A DNA stretch of 64,000 nucleotides from an uncultured Shewanella sp. (GTDB lineage: Bacteria; Pseudomonadota; Gammaproteobacteria; Enterobacterales; Shewanellaceae): the NCBI RefSeq assembly GCF_947501225.1, contig NZ_CANMUW010000007.1, positions 141,721-205,720 of the forward strand, given 5' to 3'. Positions 27,773-38,167 of this stretch are shown one piece after another. The notes under the pieces were generated by a model. The model saw nothing but the letters and a program-made list of their open reading frames with translations, made no database searches and had not been told where the DNA came from. Position numbers and translations under genes: made by a program. Every line of letters starts with the position of its first letter. The first letter of the stretch is position 1.

Positions 27773-28795
27773 ATGAAGCACACTTACAGCCACAATTCAG
27801 TAACAGATTCAGATTTCACCCTGAACGCCATACTCGATCTCATCGTCGAAGGAACATGGGACTGGAACGGTGAGACCGGTCATGTTACCCGAAGCCCGGG
27901 TTGGTATCGCATGCTTGGCTACGAAGTGGGGATATTTCAGGAGAACGTGTTTACCTGGGAAAATATCATTCATCCCGATGACTACAAAAGGGTGATGGCA
28001 CACTTCGAGCAGTACATAACAGGCAAGTCCACGCAATACCTTATCGAGTACCGCTGCAGGAAATCTGACGGCAGCTACCTGTGGATAGTCGACCGGGCCA
28101 AAATACTGGCTTACAAAGACGATGGCACAGTATCCAGGATGGTTGGCGCACATCATAATATTGATAATAAAAAGCGGGCCGAGGAGGAGGTCAGTAAGCT
28201 CAATAAGCTCCTGCAGCAGGGCAATATGTCACTGGACAACCTGATAAAGATAAATGCGAAGGAGTTGGAGAAGAAAAATCAAGAGCTCGAGGAGAAGATT
28301 AAAGAGGTAGCGCTGCTCTCCGATATCGACCCGCTTACCTCTATCGCTAACCGAAGAAGCTTCGAAAGGGAGCTCAGCAAAGAGGTGTTACGCTCAAGAA
28401 GATATCACCACCCCCTCTCCCTGGCCATCTTCGACATAGACCTATTCAAGAATATCAATGACAGCTATGGCCATAAGAAGGGCGATCTAATTCTGCAAAA
28501 ATTGTGTCAGTTGATCTCCGCAAATATCAGGGAGCTCGATTGCTTCGCGCGTTGGGGAGGCGAAGAGTTTGTGCTGATATTTCCGGAGCTAACACTGGAA
28601 AAAGCACTTATCGCGACCGAAAAACTGAGAACAACAATCAGCCGGTATGAGATTGAGCCCAATTTATTCATCACCTGCAGCTTCGGCGTCACCGAATGCA
28701 CAGATGAGGACACCATAGAGGATCTGTTTCAACGCATAGACGAGTCACTCTACCAGGCCAAAAGCAAAGGCCGCAACAGAATAGAGAGCCTGTAA
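27773..28795 (+). CDS. PAS-domain diguanylate cyclase
   Basis: Makes cyclic di-GMP from GTP. 340 residues, soluble. A PAS domain of the PAS_3 type (about 15-135: WNGETGHVTRSPGWYRMLGY, IHPDDYKR, EYRCRKSDGSYLWI) is followed by a coiled coil (about 140-180, Lys/Glu-rich) and a GGDEF domain (about 180-340). The active site is GGEEF, and RELD five residues upstream is an intact inhibitory I-site, so product feedback is likely. The PAS ligand is not evident. It lies alone on its strand. The Shine-Dalgarno is weak. Confidence 0.94.
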   Translation: MKHTYSHNSVTDSDFTLNAILDLIVEGTWDWNGETGHVTRSPGWYRMLGYEVGIFQENVFTWENIIHPDDYKRVMAHFEQYITGKSTQYLIEYRCRKSDGSYLWIVDRAKILAYKDDGTVSRMVGAHHNIDNKKRAEEEVSKLNKLLQQGNMSLDNLIKINAKELEKKNQELEEKIKEVALLSDIDPLTSIANRRSFERELSKEVLRSRRYHHPLSLAIFDIDLFKNINDSYGHKKGDLILQKLCQLISANIRELDCFARWGGEEFVLIFPELTLEKALIATEKLRTTISRYEIEPNLFITCSFGVTECTDEDTIEDLFQRIDESLYQAKSKGRNRIESL

Positions 28796-29212
28796 GGCAA
28801 AGCCTAAAGATCGATATACCAATCGTTCGCACCAGACAAGGGACATTCCAGAGTATAAACGACCGCTAAAGTCCGGCTTATCATTATGCTTTCCCAGCAC
28901 TATCTGGTGAAAAACTCAATTAGAAGAGAGCACTTGCTTCTAAATCAACTAGTGTAGATGCGGCTGTGACCGTCCGTGACATGGCCGTTCTATGGCATCC
29001 ATGCCACCATGGCATTTGAGAATCCATTCACATCAGATGTCGCGGCCGAGACTCCAGAGAGCCTTCCAGTTAAAAGAGAGGTGTCGAGTCACTGAAGTAG
29101 CTGCACATACCTCGCCGGAAGCGATAGGGAACAATGAAATGCGCTCTTCAATAAACCAACAGATAATTGTGGGTCAAAGAATCACCGAATCTTACTCTTA
29201 AGGTTCAACTAT
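28796..29212. other. Intergenic region, no gene recognised
   Basis: 417 bases between the convergent diguanylate cyclase and acpS genes. One short hairpin, ATGGCATCCATGCCA near 28992-29006 with a further ATGGCAT copy, can be seen. A 69-codon plus-strand ORF at 28992 has no coding character. Nothing else is supported. Confidence 0.4.
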
Positions 29213-29611
29213 CTATGATTCAAGAATGACCGTTGCCGTCGCATAGTGCTTCTCATCGGCAATGGAGATATGTCCGCGAACGCCACCTAAGAGGGCGAGC
29301 CTTTCAGCCGCCCCACCTGTGAAGCTGACCATAGGTGCACCATTGGCATCATTGCTTACCTCGATATGTTGAAATGAGACGCCGCGGCCGATGCCTGTGC
29401 CTAAAGCCTTGGCGGCAGCCTCTTTGGCGGCGAATCGTTTAGCTAGATAACGTCCTGGCTTCGACGAAGCAACGAATATCGCCATCTCAGCGTCTGTCAG
29501 CACACGCTTGGCCAGGCGGCACTCAGCAAGCGCTTCACGGCCACCTTCTTGGGGAACTTTTTGCTCGATGCGCGCTATCTCGGCGATATCGGTACCCAAA
29601 CCAACAATCAT
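29213..29611 (-). CDS. acpS: Holo-[acyl-carrier-protein] synthase
   Basis: Transfers 4'-phosphopantetheine from CoA to ACP. 132 residues (E. coli 126). The metal and CoA motifs are GLGTDIAEIARIE and RYLAKRFAAKEAAAKALGTGIGRG. AAGGA stands 7 bases before the ATG. It is downstream of pdxJ on the same strand, as in E. coli, but with a repeat-containing 124-base gap between them. Confidence 0.97.
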   Translation of the reverse strand: MIVGLGTDIAEIARIEQKVPQEGGREALAECRLAKRVLTDAEMAIFVASSKPGRYLAKRFAAKEAAAKALGTGIGRGVSFQHIEVSNDANGAPMVSFTGGAAERLALLGGVRGHISIADEKHYATATVILES

Positions 29612-29649
29612 GAGTTTCCTTAAAGTAGTAATAAAGCTAAGAAAGTTTC

Positions 29650-29727
29650 GAGCTACGAGTCGCGAACAGCAAGCCTGGCTTGTAACCCGTAGCTCATAAC
29701 TTAAAGCTCGTAACCCGTAGCTCGTAG
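29650..29727. repeat. Diverged CTCGTAGC repeats between pdxJ and acpS
   Basis: CGAGCTACGAG, CCGTAGCTC, AGCTCGTAACCCGTAGCTCG and CGTAGCTA lie in both orientations within 80 bases. They are degenerate relatives of the perfect 7-bp array at 9807-9885. They sit inside the pdxJ-acpS transcript. Confidence 0.75.
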
Positions 29728-29735
29728 CTAATAAC

Positions 29736-30473
29736 TTATTCGCCTCTGCGACCTTCGTTCATCAGCTGCTTCATATCTTTAACGGCTGTCGCCAAACCAT
29801 CGATGGCGGCGCGGGCGATGATGGCATGGCCGATATTTAGCTCATAGAGCTCCGGAATGGCGGCTATTGGCTTAACGTTATGGTAGTGAAGCCCATGGCC
29901 TGCATTGACGACTAACCCCTTGGAGTGAGCGTATTTAGCCATCTTGGTGATACGCGCCAACTCTTCGGCCTCTTCGGCTTCACTCTCGGCATCGGCATAA
30001 CAGCCGGTATGGATCTCGATAAGCGGTGCCCCAACTTCGACCGCGGCATCGATTTGAGCCTTATCGGCGTCGATAAACAGAGAGACCATAATACCGGCTT
30101 CGCCGAGACGCTTAACAGCGGCACCAACCTTGTCCATCTGCCCCGCTACATCCAAGCCACCTTCGGTGGTCAGCTCTTCACGCTTCTCGGGCACCAGACA
30201 CACATAGGTAGGTTTGACTTCACAGGCGATATCGAGCATCTCGTCCGTCACAGCCATCTCAAAATTCATGCGTGTTTTAAGTGTCTTGGCTAACAGATAG
30301 ATATCACGATCAACTATGTGTCTTCTGTCTTCGCGAAGATGTACCGTGATCCCTTCGGCGCCGGCATGTTCGGCGACGGCTGCGGCGTGCACAGGATCAG
30401 GATACGACGTCCCACGGGCCTGACGTAAGGTCGCGATGTGATCGATATTAACACCCAGTAAAATACGGCTCAT
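29736..30473 (-). CDS. pdxJ: Pyridoxine 5'-phosphate synthase
   Basis: The last step of de novo vitamin B6 synthesis: joins 1-deoxyxylulose 5-phosphate with 3-amino-1-hydroxyacetone phosphate. 245 residues. A TIM barrel with [41 protein letters not shown] and [19 protein letters not shown] precedes the ATG. It lies in the recO-pdxJ-acpS order shared with E. coli. Confidence 0.97.
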   Translation of the reverse strand: MSRILLGVNIDHIATLRQARGTSYPDPVHAAAVAEHAGAEGITVHLREDRRHIVDRDIYLLAKTLKTRMNFEMAVTDEMLDIACEVKPTYVCLVPEKREELTTEGGLDVAGQMDKVGAAVKRLGEAGIMVSLFIDADKAQIDAAVEVGAPLIEIHTGCYADAESEAEEAEELARITKMAKYAHSKGLVVNAGHGLHYHNVKPIAAIPELYELNIGHAIIARAAIDGLATAVKDMKQLMNEGRRGE

Positions 30474-30582
30474 GGAGATTCCTCAGAATATAGGGAGATA
30501 TGGCGACGCTGTTATTGGTTTACGTCGTCAGATTATTAGTGAAGCTATTGTACTAATGTCGCAGGGAAAAACCAGCGAAAAA

Positions 30583-31275
30583 CTATTTAGCTAGCGGCGA
30601 TGAGGGCCTGTACTTAAATAGTGCTCTGGACTTCAGAGGCTTATCTCCCAGGCAGGGGGCCAACATGAGACGCATCAGGTGTTTAGCCTGCTGGAAGTGG
30701 GTCGGCAATAACTTATGCTCGTTGAGGGCCAGCAGCATCTCGCCGCTGAAGTGGTTGCTCTTAGGCCCGAGGGCAGTGACAAATCCCTCATCGGCCAGCA
30801 TACGATAGTAATAATCGGCTTCGATGGCATCCTGATTGATATCTACGGTGAGGGTTGGCATCAAGCCAATCTCTTTTAACAACTCCAGCTCAAAATACCT
30901 CAGCTGACTCTGACAGAAACCTGCCGCCATCGCCATAAGCGTGCTGTGGTAGGTAAAGAAAAGCGCCTCCGCACCATGGTCGACAGTGACGCAGCGAACG
31001 AGCAGTTCGTTGAGGTAGAAACCCGAGAAGCTCACCTCACCACTCAATGGAATAGCCGGACTCGCCGCCTCGACCTGGATAAGGTTCTTGAGGCTACTTC
31101 TACCGGACAACTCGAAAATCAGCGGCTGAAACGGTTGTAAAATACTCTTGATGGAACTCTTGCCACTTCCTAAGCGGGCGACACAATCCACCCTGCCCCG
31201 ACCATCAACCAACAAGTTGACTAAGACACTTGAATCGCGAAAGGGGCGGGTGTGCAACACATAACCGCGTAACAT
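30583..31275 (-). CDS. recO: DNA repair protein RecO
   Basis: A RecF-pathway mediator that loads RecA on SSB-coated DNA. 230 residues. N-terminal OB fold (GYVLHTRPFRDSSVLVNLLVDGRGRV) and helical C-terminal part (NELLVRCVTVDHGAEALFFTYHSTL; ALNEHKLLPTHFQQAKHLMR). It has no zinc cysteine set, as in the enteric form. GGAG precedes the ATG by 9 bases. It follows era, from which a terminator separates it. Confidence 0.93.
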   Translation of the reverse strand: MLRGYVLHTRPFRDSSVLVNLLVDGRGRVDCVARLGSGKSSIKSILQPFQPLIFELSGRSSLKNLIQVEAASPAIPLSGEVSFSGFYLNELLVRCVTVDHGAEALFFTYHSTLMAMAAGFCQSQLRYFELELLKEIGLMPTLTVDINQDAIEADYYYRMLADEGFVTALGPKSNHFSGEMLLALNEHKLLPTHFQQAKHLMRLMLAPCLGDKPLKSRALFKYRPSSPLAK

Positions 31276-31318
31276 TAGTCAGGCTCCGACGGAGATGGCT
31301 GAGTCAGTTTTTCGGCGC

Positions 31319-31370
31319 AAAAAAAATGCCTATCGACCCGGCAATAGCAGATTGCAGAGTCGAGAGGCAT
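31319..31370 (-). terminator. Terminator between era and recO
   Basis: On the minus strand ATGCCTCTCGAC and GTCGATAGGCAT form a 12-bp stem with one mismatch, followed by eight T. It sits inside an otherwise co-directional gene row and should reduce read-through into recO-pdxJ-acpS. Confidence 0.8.
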
Positions 31371-31386
31371 CCTGATTTGAAGTAAG

Positions 31387-32394
31387 CTACTCTTCGCCAT
31401 AACCCAGGCTGCGAAGTGCACGTTCGTCATCGGCCCAACCGGACTTGACCTTAACCCACATCTCGAGGAAAACCTTGTTGTCGAACAAGACCTCCATATC
31501 CATACGGGCAGCCGAACTTATCTTCTTGATACGTTCACCTTTGTTACCGATCACCATGCGTTTTTGAGTTTCACGCTCGACAAGTACCAAGGCGTTGATC
31601 TGGTAGACGCCATTTTCCATCATCTTGAACTGCTCGATCTCAACCGTGGCATCATATGGCAACTCATCACCCAGGAAGCGCATCAGCTTCTCACGCACGA
31701 TTTCTGATGCCATAAACTTCTGCGAACGGTCGGTAACATAATCTTCGGGGAAGAAGTGTGGCGACTCAGGGACAGACTCCACAGCCATATCTAAGATACG
31801 CTGAACATTGGTCCCCTGCGTGGCCGAGATAGGCAGTATCTCATCGAACTGAAACTTCTTCGACAGCTGTTCAAGGTGCGGGAAAAGCTCTTCCTTATCT
31901 TTTATGTTATCGACCTTGTTGATAGCCAATACAGTCTTGCGGCCATCATCACGACTCTGCAGTTTGCGTAACACCATCTCATCGTCTTCGGTCCAGTTCA
32001 TGCCATCGACGACAAAGATAACCAGGCTCACTTCGGCCAGGGAGCTGGCTGCTGCACGGTTCATCAAACGGTTGATGGCTCGCTTCTCCTCAATATGCAG
32101 TCCCGGCGTATCGATAAACACCACCTGACGCGGCCCATCGGTATGGATCCCCATGATTCGATGGCGAGTCGTTTGCGGCTTCTTTGAGGTAATACTGATC
32201 TTCTGACCGAGTAACTTGTTGAGTAATGTGGACTTACCAACATTCGGTCGACCAACAATCGCTACCATGCCGCAATACGTTACATCGTATTGCGTCGCAG
32301 ATGAGGGATTATTCATCTGTGCCAGCAGCTCATCTAAGCTGGGTTCGTTCTGCGTACCCGCTTCATTGCTTGTTGGCGCGTTTTTCTTGGTCAT
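31387..32394 (-). CDS. era: GTPase Era
   Basis: A GTPase that binds the 3' end of 16S rRNA in 30S maturation. 335 residues from ATG 32394; E. coli Era has 301. The extra length is an N-terminal extension of about 40 mostly polar residues ([20 protein letters not shown]) before [21 protein letters not shown] motifs: [12 protein letters not shown] and NKVD. The C-terminal KH domain has [23 protein letters not shown]. The ATG overlaps the rnc stop (AGATGA), which fixes the start and implies coupling. Confidence 0.97.
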   Translation of the reverse strand: MTKKNAPTSNEAGTQNEPSLDELLAQMNNPSSATQYDVTYCGMVAIVGRPNVGKSTLLNKLLGQKISITSKKPQTTRHRIMGIHTDGPRQVVFIDTPGLHIEEKRAINRLMNRAAASSLAEVSLVIFVVDGMNWTEDDEMVLRKLQSRDDGRKTVLAINKVDNIKDKEELFPHLEQLSKKFQFDEILPISATQGTNVQRILDMAVESVPESPHFFPEDYVTDRSQKFMASEIVREKLMRFLGDELPYDATVEIEQFKMMENGVYQINALVLVERETQKRMVIGNKGERIKKISSAARMDMEVLFDNKVFLEMWVKVKSGWADDERALRSLGYGEE

Positions 32395-33068
32395 CTCTTT
32401 ATTAACTCCAAAGCATCCGCAGCTGCAAGCTGTTCGGCTTTTCTGCGGGAACTTGCAATGCCTACAACAGGCTTGCTTAACTCTTCTACATAACATTCCA
32501 CCGTAAAGGTTTGCGCATGGGCTTCCCCTCTAATGTCTATCACTTTGTAGACTGGCAGTGGTTTCTTAAAACCTTGCAACAGCTCCTGTAGTAAGGTTTT
32601 AGGGTCCTTCTGATTTACCGGCTGAATAGTCGCAAGGCGCGACTCATACCAACGCAGAACAAGGCTGCGACAGGTATCCACATCGGAATCAAGATAGACG
32701 GCACCTATGATAGCTTCAACGGCATCGGCAATGATCGACTCTCTTCTGAAGCCGCCGCTTTTGAGCTCACCCGGTCCCAGGTTGAGATAGTCTCCCAACT
32801 TAAACTCAAAACCTATCTCGGCCAGCATCTTTCCACATACCAATGTGGCACGCATGCGACTCAGGTCGCCCTCGGTAGCCTTAGGGAACTGATGAAACAG
32901 CGCATCCGAAATGATAATCGAGAGTATTGAGTCACCAAGAAATTCCAGTCGCTCGTTGTGTTTACTCGAAGCACTGCGATGCGTTAATGCATGCTCGAGA
33001 AGCGATCTGTCATTGAACTCATAACCTAAAGTTCGACATAGTCTTGGTAAGTTTTTTATCGGTTCCAT
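32391..33068 (-). CDS. rnc: Ribonuclease III
   Basis: A double-strand RNA endonuclease for rRNA and mRNA processing. 225 residues from ATG 33068 (E. coli 226); a GTG at 33083 inside lepB is also in frame. The catalytic signature is [11 protein letters not shown]. The C-terminal dsRBD begins at about 155 ([12 protein letters not shown]). It starts 1 base after the lepB stop and overlaps era by 4 bases, in a lepB-rnc-era unit. Confidence 0.97.
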   Translation of the reverse strand: MEPIKNLPRLCRTLGYEFNDRSLLEHALTHRSASSKHNERLEFLGDSILSIIISDALFHQFPKATEGDLSRMRATLVCGKMLAEIGFEFKLGDYLNLGPGELKSGGFRRESIIADAVEAIIGAVYLDSDVDTCRSLVLRWYESRLATIQPVNQKDPKTLLQELLQGFKKPLPVYKVIDIRGEAHAQTFTVECYVEELSKPVVGIASSRRKAEQLAAADALELIKR

Positions 33069-33069
33069 C

Positions 33070-33987
33070 TTAAGTAATTCCACCTACACGCTCAAAACGA
33101 ACTCCCGTCGGGATCCAGCTTGGCAGGAAGTCCGCGGCGGTTCTTTCAAATTCAAAACTGATCCAGATAGCCACCGCCTTTCCGACCAGGTTCTCCTCGG
33201 GCACGAAGCCCCAGAAACGACTGTCAGTACTGTTATCGCGATTGTCTCCCATCACGAAGTACTGGCCCTCGGGAACGACAAACTCGCCTACAGGCAGGTT
33301 TCCTTCACGGAAATAGTAGCCTAATGGGTCGGGGCGACTCGGGTTAACAAGAATATCGTGGCTGACATCACCCAACTGCTCGGTGTAACGCAGTAATGGA
33401 GTGCCATTTTGCGCAAACTCGCCCTGATTCACAGACTCCCGAGAAATCTGCTTAAGTTCCGGGCAGGTCTCGGCCCCTTGCTCACATGCAGGCTGTAGAT
33501 AGAGCTGTTTATTGCGATAAACAATTCTATCGCCCGGTAAGCCAATCACTCGCTTGATGTAATCGATGCGGGGGTCCACCGGATACTTAAATACCGCTAC
33601 ATCTCCGCGTTCGGGTTTATTGGTTTCGACCAGTTGACTCCGCCATACAGGATCTTTCAGCCCGTAGCTGAACTTCTCAACCAGGATGAAATCGCCGACC
33701 AGGAGTGTCGGCATCATAGAGCCCGACGGGATCTGAAACGGCTCATAGATAAACGAACGCAAGATGAGTACAAATGCGATCACGGGAAATATTGAACGTG
33801 ATGTCTCAACCAGTGCGGGCTCACGAGTGATCTTTTCGGCGACTTCCTCACTGATATCGGCGTCTACCGCTTGCGCCATTGCAAGCTTCTGACGACGCTT
33901 AGGTGCGAGTAATAATGCGTCTGCCATCCAAACCAGACCGCTACTCAGGGTAACCAGCACCAAGATGAGGGAAAAATAGGCTGCCAT
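33070..33987 (-). CDS. lepB: Signal peptidase I
   Basis: Removes Sec and Tat signal peptides at the periplasmic face. 305 residues (E. coli 324). Two membrane segments: 1-25 and about 65-80 ([17 protein letters not shown]). The catalytic Ser lies in [19 protein letters not shown], and the general-base Lys in [31 protein letters not shown] is the conserved box E. It precedes rnc directly. Confidence 0.97.
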   Translation of the reverse strand: MAAYFSLILVLVTLSSGLVWMADALLLAPKRRQKLAMAQAVDADISEEVAEKITREPALVETSRSIFPVIAFVLILRSFIYEPFQIPSGSMMPTLLVGDFILVEKFSYGLKDPVWRSQLVETNKPERGDVAVFKYPVDPRIDYIKRVIGLPGDRIVYRNKQLYLQPACEQGAETCPELKQISRESVNQGEFAQNGTPLLRYTEQLGDVSHDILVNPSRPDPLGYYFREGNLPVGEFVVPEGQYFVMGDNRDNSTDSRFWGFVPEENLVGKAVAIWISFEFERTAADFLPSWIPTGVRFERVGGIT

Positions 33988-34093
33988 AGTTAATTAACTC
34001 CTGCCTTAAAACAATTATGCTATCTCTGAACGATACACGCTTTAATAATCGGGTATCTTAAACGGATAGGTCAGTTATACGTTAGTAACGAAA

Positions 34094-34119
34094 GCGCCGC
34101 AAACTGCGGCGCCTTTTTT
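34094..34119 (+). terminator. Strong hairpin between lepA and lepB
   Basis: GCGCCGCA and TGCGGCGC form an 8-bp stem with a 3-base loop. The seven-T run follows on the plus strand (34113-34119), while on the minus strand only TTTCGTT follows. As an intrinsic terminator it therefore points against lepA and lepB, although it may still weaken minus-strand transcription. Confidence 0.7.
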
Positions 34120-34153
34120 TGCTCACTATTAACAATTCTTAACGAAATAGCCG

Positions 34154-35944
34154 CTAGTCATTAAGCTTAAGCACGGCCAGGAAGGCTTCCTGTGGCACTT
34201 CAACGTTACCTACCTGCTTCATACGCTTCTTACCCTCTTTCTGCTTCTGTAGCAGCTTCTTCTTACGGGAAACGTCACCACCGTAACATTTCGCCGTCAC
34301 ATCCTTACGCATCGCCTTGATCGATGAACGCGCGATGATCTGGCTACCGACAGCGGCCTGAACGGCGATATCAAACATCTGCCTTGGAATAAGCTCCTTC
34401 ATCTTATTCACTAATGCCAACCCCTTATGACGGATCAGGCTCTTGTGAATAATCATTGCCAGCGCATCGACTCTGTCACCATTGATGAGGATATCGAGAC
34501 GCACCATGTCGGCAGGCTCGAAGCGGGTAAAGTTATATTCCAGAGAAGCATAACCACGACTGGTCGACTTCAGGCGATCGAAGAAATCCATAACCACTTC
34601 GGCCATAGGCATATCATAGGTGATCGCCACCTGATTACCGTGGTAAACCATATTAGTTTGTACACCACGCTTCTCAACGCATAGGGTGATGACATTACCT
34701 AAATATTCTTTAGGCACTAAGATGTTGGTCTCAACGATCGGCTCTCGCATCTCTTCGATTTTGTTAACTGCCGGAAGATCAGATGGATTATCAACGTAGA
34801 CGGTCTCGCCATTGGTCATCACGATCTCATAAACAACCGTCGGTGCCGTAGTGATCAGATCAAGATTATATTCACGCTCTAATCGTTCCTGGATGATCTC
34901 CATGTGTAACAAGCCGAGGAAGCCGATACGGAAACCAAAGCCCAGTGCAGATGATGTTTCAGGCTCGAAGAAGAGTGAAGCATCGTTTAAGCTCAGCTTA
35001 TTCAAGGCATCACGGAAACTTTCATAATCATCGGTTGAAATCGGGAACACACCGGCATAGACCTGAGGCTTAACTTTCTTAAAACCGGCCAGAGGCTCTG
35101 CGGCGCCATGCTTGGCATGAGTCAGGGTATCACCTACCGGCGCACCGTGGATCTCCTTGATGCCCGCGATAACAAAACCAACCTCACCAGTTTTTAGCTC
35201 GGGTGTATCGGTTTGTTTAGGTGTGAAAATACCTACGCGATCGGCATTAAAGGTCTGCCCTGTCGACATAACCTTAAATTTATCGCCTTTCTTCAATACA
35301 CCATTTTTAATTCGTACAAGCGACACAACGCCCAGGTAGCTATCGAACCAGGAGTCGATGATCAGCGCTTGCAGCGGCGCATCAGGATCGCCCTCTGGTG
35401 GTGGAATCTGCTCAACAATGGTTTCCAGTACCTCTTGAATACCTAAACCTGTCTTGGCCGAGCAGCGAACCGCATCAGTCGCTTCGATGCCGACGATATC
35501 TTCAATCTCTTCGGCCACACGCTCAGGATCCGCCTGAGGCAGATCGATCTTATTCAGTACAGGAACAACATCCAGGTCCATCTCAAGCGCGGTATAACAG
35601 TTGGCCAGCGTCTGCGCCTCGACCCCCTGCCCCGCATCAACGACCAGCAATGCGCCTTCACACGCAGCAAGAGAACGGGAGACCTCATAAGAGAAGTCGA
35701 CATGACCAGGTGTGTCAATAAAATTCAACTGGTATGTTTCACCATCTTGAGCCTTATAATCAAGCGTTACGCTCTGTGCCTTAATGGTAATGCCACGTTC
35801 GCGTTCAAGATCCATTGAGTCCAATACCTGGGCTGCCATCTCACGATCAGAAAGGCCACCGCAATCTTGAATCAGACGGTCAGAGAGTGTTGATTTGCCG
35901 TGGTCGATATGGGCAATAATCGAAAAGTTTCTAATGTGCTTCAT
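34154..35944 (-). CDS. lepA: Elongation factor 4
   Basis: A ribosomal back-translocase GTPase that helps under ionic or cold stress. 596 residues (E. coli 599). G1 [13 protein letters not shown]3 DTPGHVDF and G4 [10 protein letters not shown]. The LepA-specific C-terminal domain ends with [32 protein letters not shown]. It is upstream of lepB in the usual order, separated by 166 bases with a hairpin. Confidence 0.98.
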   Translation of the reverse strand: MKHIRNFSIIAHIDHGKSTLSDRLIQDCGGLSDREMAAQVLDSMDLERERGITIKAQSVTLDYKAQDGETYQLNFIDTPGHVDFSYEVSRSLAACEGALLVVDAGQGVEAQTLANCYTALEMDLDVVPVLNKIDLPQADPERVAEEIEDIVGIEATDAVRCSAKTGLGIQEVLETIVEQIPPPEGDPDAPLQALIIDSWFDSYLGVVSLVRIKNGVLKKGDKFKVMSTGQTFNADRVGIFTPKQTDTPELKTGEVGFVIAGIKEIHGAPVGDTLTHAKHGAAEPLAGFKKVKPQVYAGVFPISTDDYESFRDALNKLSLNDASLFFEPETSSALGFGFRIGFLGLLHMEIIQERLEREYNLDLITTAPTVVYEIVMTNGETVYVDNPSDLPAVNKIEEMREPIVETNILVPKEYLGNVITLCVEKRGVQTNMVYHGNQVAITYDMPMAEVVMDFFDRLKSTSRGYASLEYNFTRFEPADMVRLDILINGDRVDALAMIIHKSLIRHKGLALVNKMKELIPRQMFDIAVQAAVGSQIIARSSIKAMRKDVTAKCYGGDVSRKKKLLQKQKEGKKRMKQVGNVEVPQEAFLAVLKLND

Positions 35945-36073
35945 GTTATGGATTGATTACTACTCGAAGTTGAAATTATCAAAAGTGCCGAATTGTACCC
36001 GATCGGCAGACTAATACCAATCGAATCCCCGGATAAAGCTCATTTTTAAGACTAAAAAGGGGCTTTAGAGATT

Positions 36074-36529
36074 TTAAATGGAGTGCCCTAAGTGAGAGAG
36101 GATAACCGGCTGGCTCGTTGCCTCCATCTGGCGGGCCTTACTCCTGGCTAACCGCCAAAACAGAAAAGCGCCTGATAATGCTCCGGGAATAACGAAAAGA
36201 TCGCCGGCAGAAAGCTCTAGCAGGGCAGATATCAGGCTCACCAAGCCAGCCCCTGAAAAGAGTCCAAGCAGAGGCATCAGGTACACCAAGGCGGCGGCTT
36301 TTAAGATAACACTCTCGGGTAAGCCCAGCTTTATCAAGTCGCCCGGCTGATAAGTGATATCTGATTGAATCGAGAACTCCTGTACCTTAGGTGAGAACGC
36401 CTTAGAAACGGCAGAGGTGCCACAAGACTCGGTATTTTCACAGTGATTACAGGCATTTTTAACCTTAACCTCTACCTTGACCCAGCCATCGGTATCACAA
36501 CTGATCACTTTCGCCATCTCTTCCATCAT
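36074..36529 (-). CDS. rseC: SoxR reducing system / sigma-E regulator RseC
   Basis: 151 residues. An inner-membrane protein with an N-terminal cysteine cluster (NACNHCENTESCG) and two membrane helices (about 75-95 and 105-122), the RseC/MucC pattern. It may influence sigma-E or an electron path to SoxR. GGAGG stands 8 bases before the first ATG; a second ATG follows directly. It is the last gene of rpoE-rseA-rseB-rseC, 23 bases after rseB. Confidence 0.92.
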   Translation of the reverse strand: MMEEMAKVISCDTDGWVKVEVKVKNACNHCENTESCGTSAVSKAFSPKVQEFSIQSDITYQPGDLIKLGLPESVILKAAALVYLMPLLGLFSGAGLVSLISALLELSAGDLFVIPGALSGAFLFWRLARSKARQMEATSQPVILSHLGHSI

Positions 36530-36552
36530 AGGGTTAGCCTCCGATGATTTTG

Positions 36553-37485
36553 CTACTCGATCGTGATACTTTTTGCCACACGAGCTAAGGTTTCAGCGGG
36601 CACTTTGCCGACAGCTACGACTTCGGCATTTCCCACCCGCTCGGTGGCCAGTGACAAGCCATTACGGGTCACTAACTCTTCAGGCATCTTGGCATCACTG
36701 GCCCTTGCAACATACACAGAGATATTGGCAATGCCATCGCTCAAGGCGATATATTCAACCGCTTCATGACTGCCCATCAACCTGTGGCTGTCTTTCAACA
36801 GTATCTCAAAACCTGCCGGTAGCCATTTAAACTGCCAGTTATCACCGGCATCCCGTTCAGACTGAGAAACGACCGCTGGCCACTCCTGTTTGTAGGCTTC
36901 ATGGAGAATAGCCGGGGCCTCATCCAGCACCAATAGCTCAACGACAAGGATCTGTTCCAGCAGCTGCTTATCCTGAGTCAGCATGTCATAACGCAGTGGC
37001 AGATAGGTCTCCATGTCCAGCCAAACCTGATAGCCGTAACGATACTCATCATTGGGAATAATTCTTACTAATTGGCTGGGTCTCCCCGCCAAGCGGCTGC
37101 GACCACCGAGTACAAACTGATAGCCGGACTCTAAAGCCGAAAAGTCACCGGCAAATGCCGGGGGGAAAAGCCCTTGTATACGCCTGGAGCTGATACTGTA
37201 TGCAGGCTGATCATGTTCGATAAAGGTAACAGTCTGGCCGACTCTGACTGCATTTTTTGGCGGGCCGTTGAGATGCTCGAGAAAAGCCACTTCCTGATCT
37301 TCAACTTTACCGTGGATATAAACTAATGGCCTTATATGATCGGCTTGAAGCTGGATCAGAGAGATTTTGAACTCTTGTTCACGCAAGGCCTGACTCATAT
37401 TTTCCAGCCAAGCCTTGGCCGATACAACTTCCTGCGCCATCACAGGAAAATTAAGAAACAACAGGGCCAACAGGATAAGACGCAA
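36553..37485 (-). CDS. rseB: Periplasmic sigma-E regulator RseB
   Basis: Binds RseA in the periplasm, protects it from DegS, and senses lipopolysaccharide. 310 residues with a signal peptide (MRLILLALLFLNFPVMAQ, cleavage after MAQ or nearby). A large lipid-binding-like domain (about 25-215) and a smaller C-terminal domain (about 225-310) follow the family architecture. It sits 37 bases after rseA. Confidence 0.94.
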   Translation of the reverse strand: MRLILLALLFLNFPVMAQEVVSAKAWLENMSQALREQEFKISLIQLQADHIRPLVYIHGKVEDQEVAFLEHLNGPPKNAVRVGQTVTFIEHDQPAYSISSRRIQGLFPPAFAGDFSALESGYQFVLGGRSRLAGRPSQLVRIIPNDEYRYGYQVWLDMETYLPLRYDMLTQDKQLLEQILVVELLVLDEAPAILHEAYKQEWPAVVSQSERDAGDNWQFKWLPAGFEILLKDSHRLMGSHEAVEYIALSDGIANISVYVARASDAKMPEELVTRNGLSLATERVGNAEVVAVGKVPAETLARVAKSITIE

Positions 37486-37522
37486 GCTAACTCCTTACGA
37501 GTAAGACAAAACAGATGCAGTA

Positions 37523-38140
37523 TTAATGATTCACTGGTATTGAATCTAATTCACTCTGGCTATTGTCGTCTATTTGCACCCCATTATTCAATCTTTGTTG
37601 TAGCATGTGATCCTGGATATAAGCATTAATACGCTGACGCTGCTCCATAACCTGATCGTTGGTGAAACTTTGATTCTGTTGAACCGGTCCGGTTTGCAGG
37701 CTCACAGGAGTCACACTGCCAACTAATGGTCGGGTATTCAGTACCGGCAAAGGAGACGCATCGATAGCACTCTCTTGAGAGTAATTTTGAACACCAACAA
37801 CGGCGACTAAAGCTACACTCGCAGCGATAGCATATTGCCCAAACTGCTTAAACATAGGGATGACATTACTCAAACCGCCCGTTTTAACCTGAGCCTCATC
37901 AGACGTTTCACGCTTAACGGGGGCTACTATTGTGGGCTCATTTTCGATAGCCGCGGCAATATTAGCTGAGAGGTCTAAGTGCATAGTCTTAGGCAACTCT
38001 CCACGCATTGCGTCGCCTATCATATGATAATCACGCCACTGCTCATGTGAATCCTGGTCGGCTGCTAATTCAGCCAACGTCTGCTCATCAATCTCTCCAT
38101 CGACGGCAGCGGATACCCACTCCTGACCTAATTTATCCAT
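37523..38140 (-). CDS. rseA: Anti-sigma-E factor RseA
   Basis: A single-pass inner-membrane anti-sigma factor that holds sigma-E until cut by DegS and RseP. 205 residues. Cytoplasmic RseA_N domain (1-90) with LGQEWVSAAVDGEIDE and WRDYHMIGDAMRGELP, a membrane helix at about 107-125 (YAIAASVALVAVVGV), then a periplasmic tail rich in Gln and Asn. It starts 27 bases after rpoE. Confidence 0.95.
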   Translation of the reverse strand: MDKLGQEWVSAAVDGEIDEQTLAELAADQDSHEQWRDYHMIGDAMRGELPKTMHLDLSANIAAAIENEPTIVAPVKRETSDEAQVKTGGLSNVIPMFKQFGQYAIAASVALVAVVGVQNYSQESAIDASPLPVLNTRPLVGSVTPVSLQTGPVQQNQSFTNDQVMEQRQRINAYIQDHMLQQRLNNGVQIDDNSQSELDSIPVNH

Positions 38141-38167
38141 TGTTCACCTGTATTCATTAAAAGGATG

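Noticed and set aside
28992-29201. 69-codon ORF between the diguanylate cyclase and acpS
   Set aside because: No ribosome-binding site, no recognisable composition, and it falls in a hairpin-bearing spacer.
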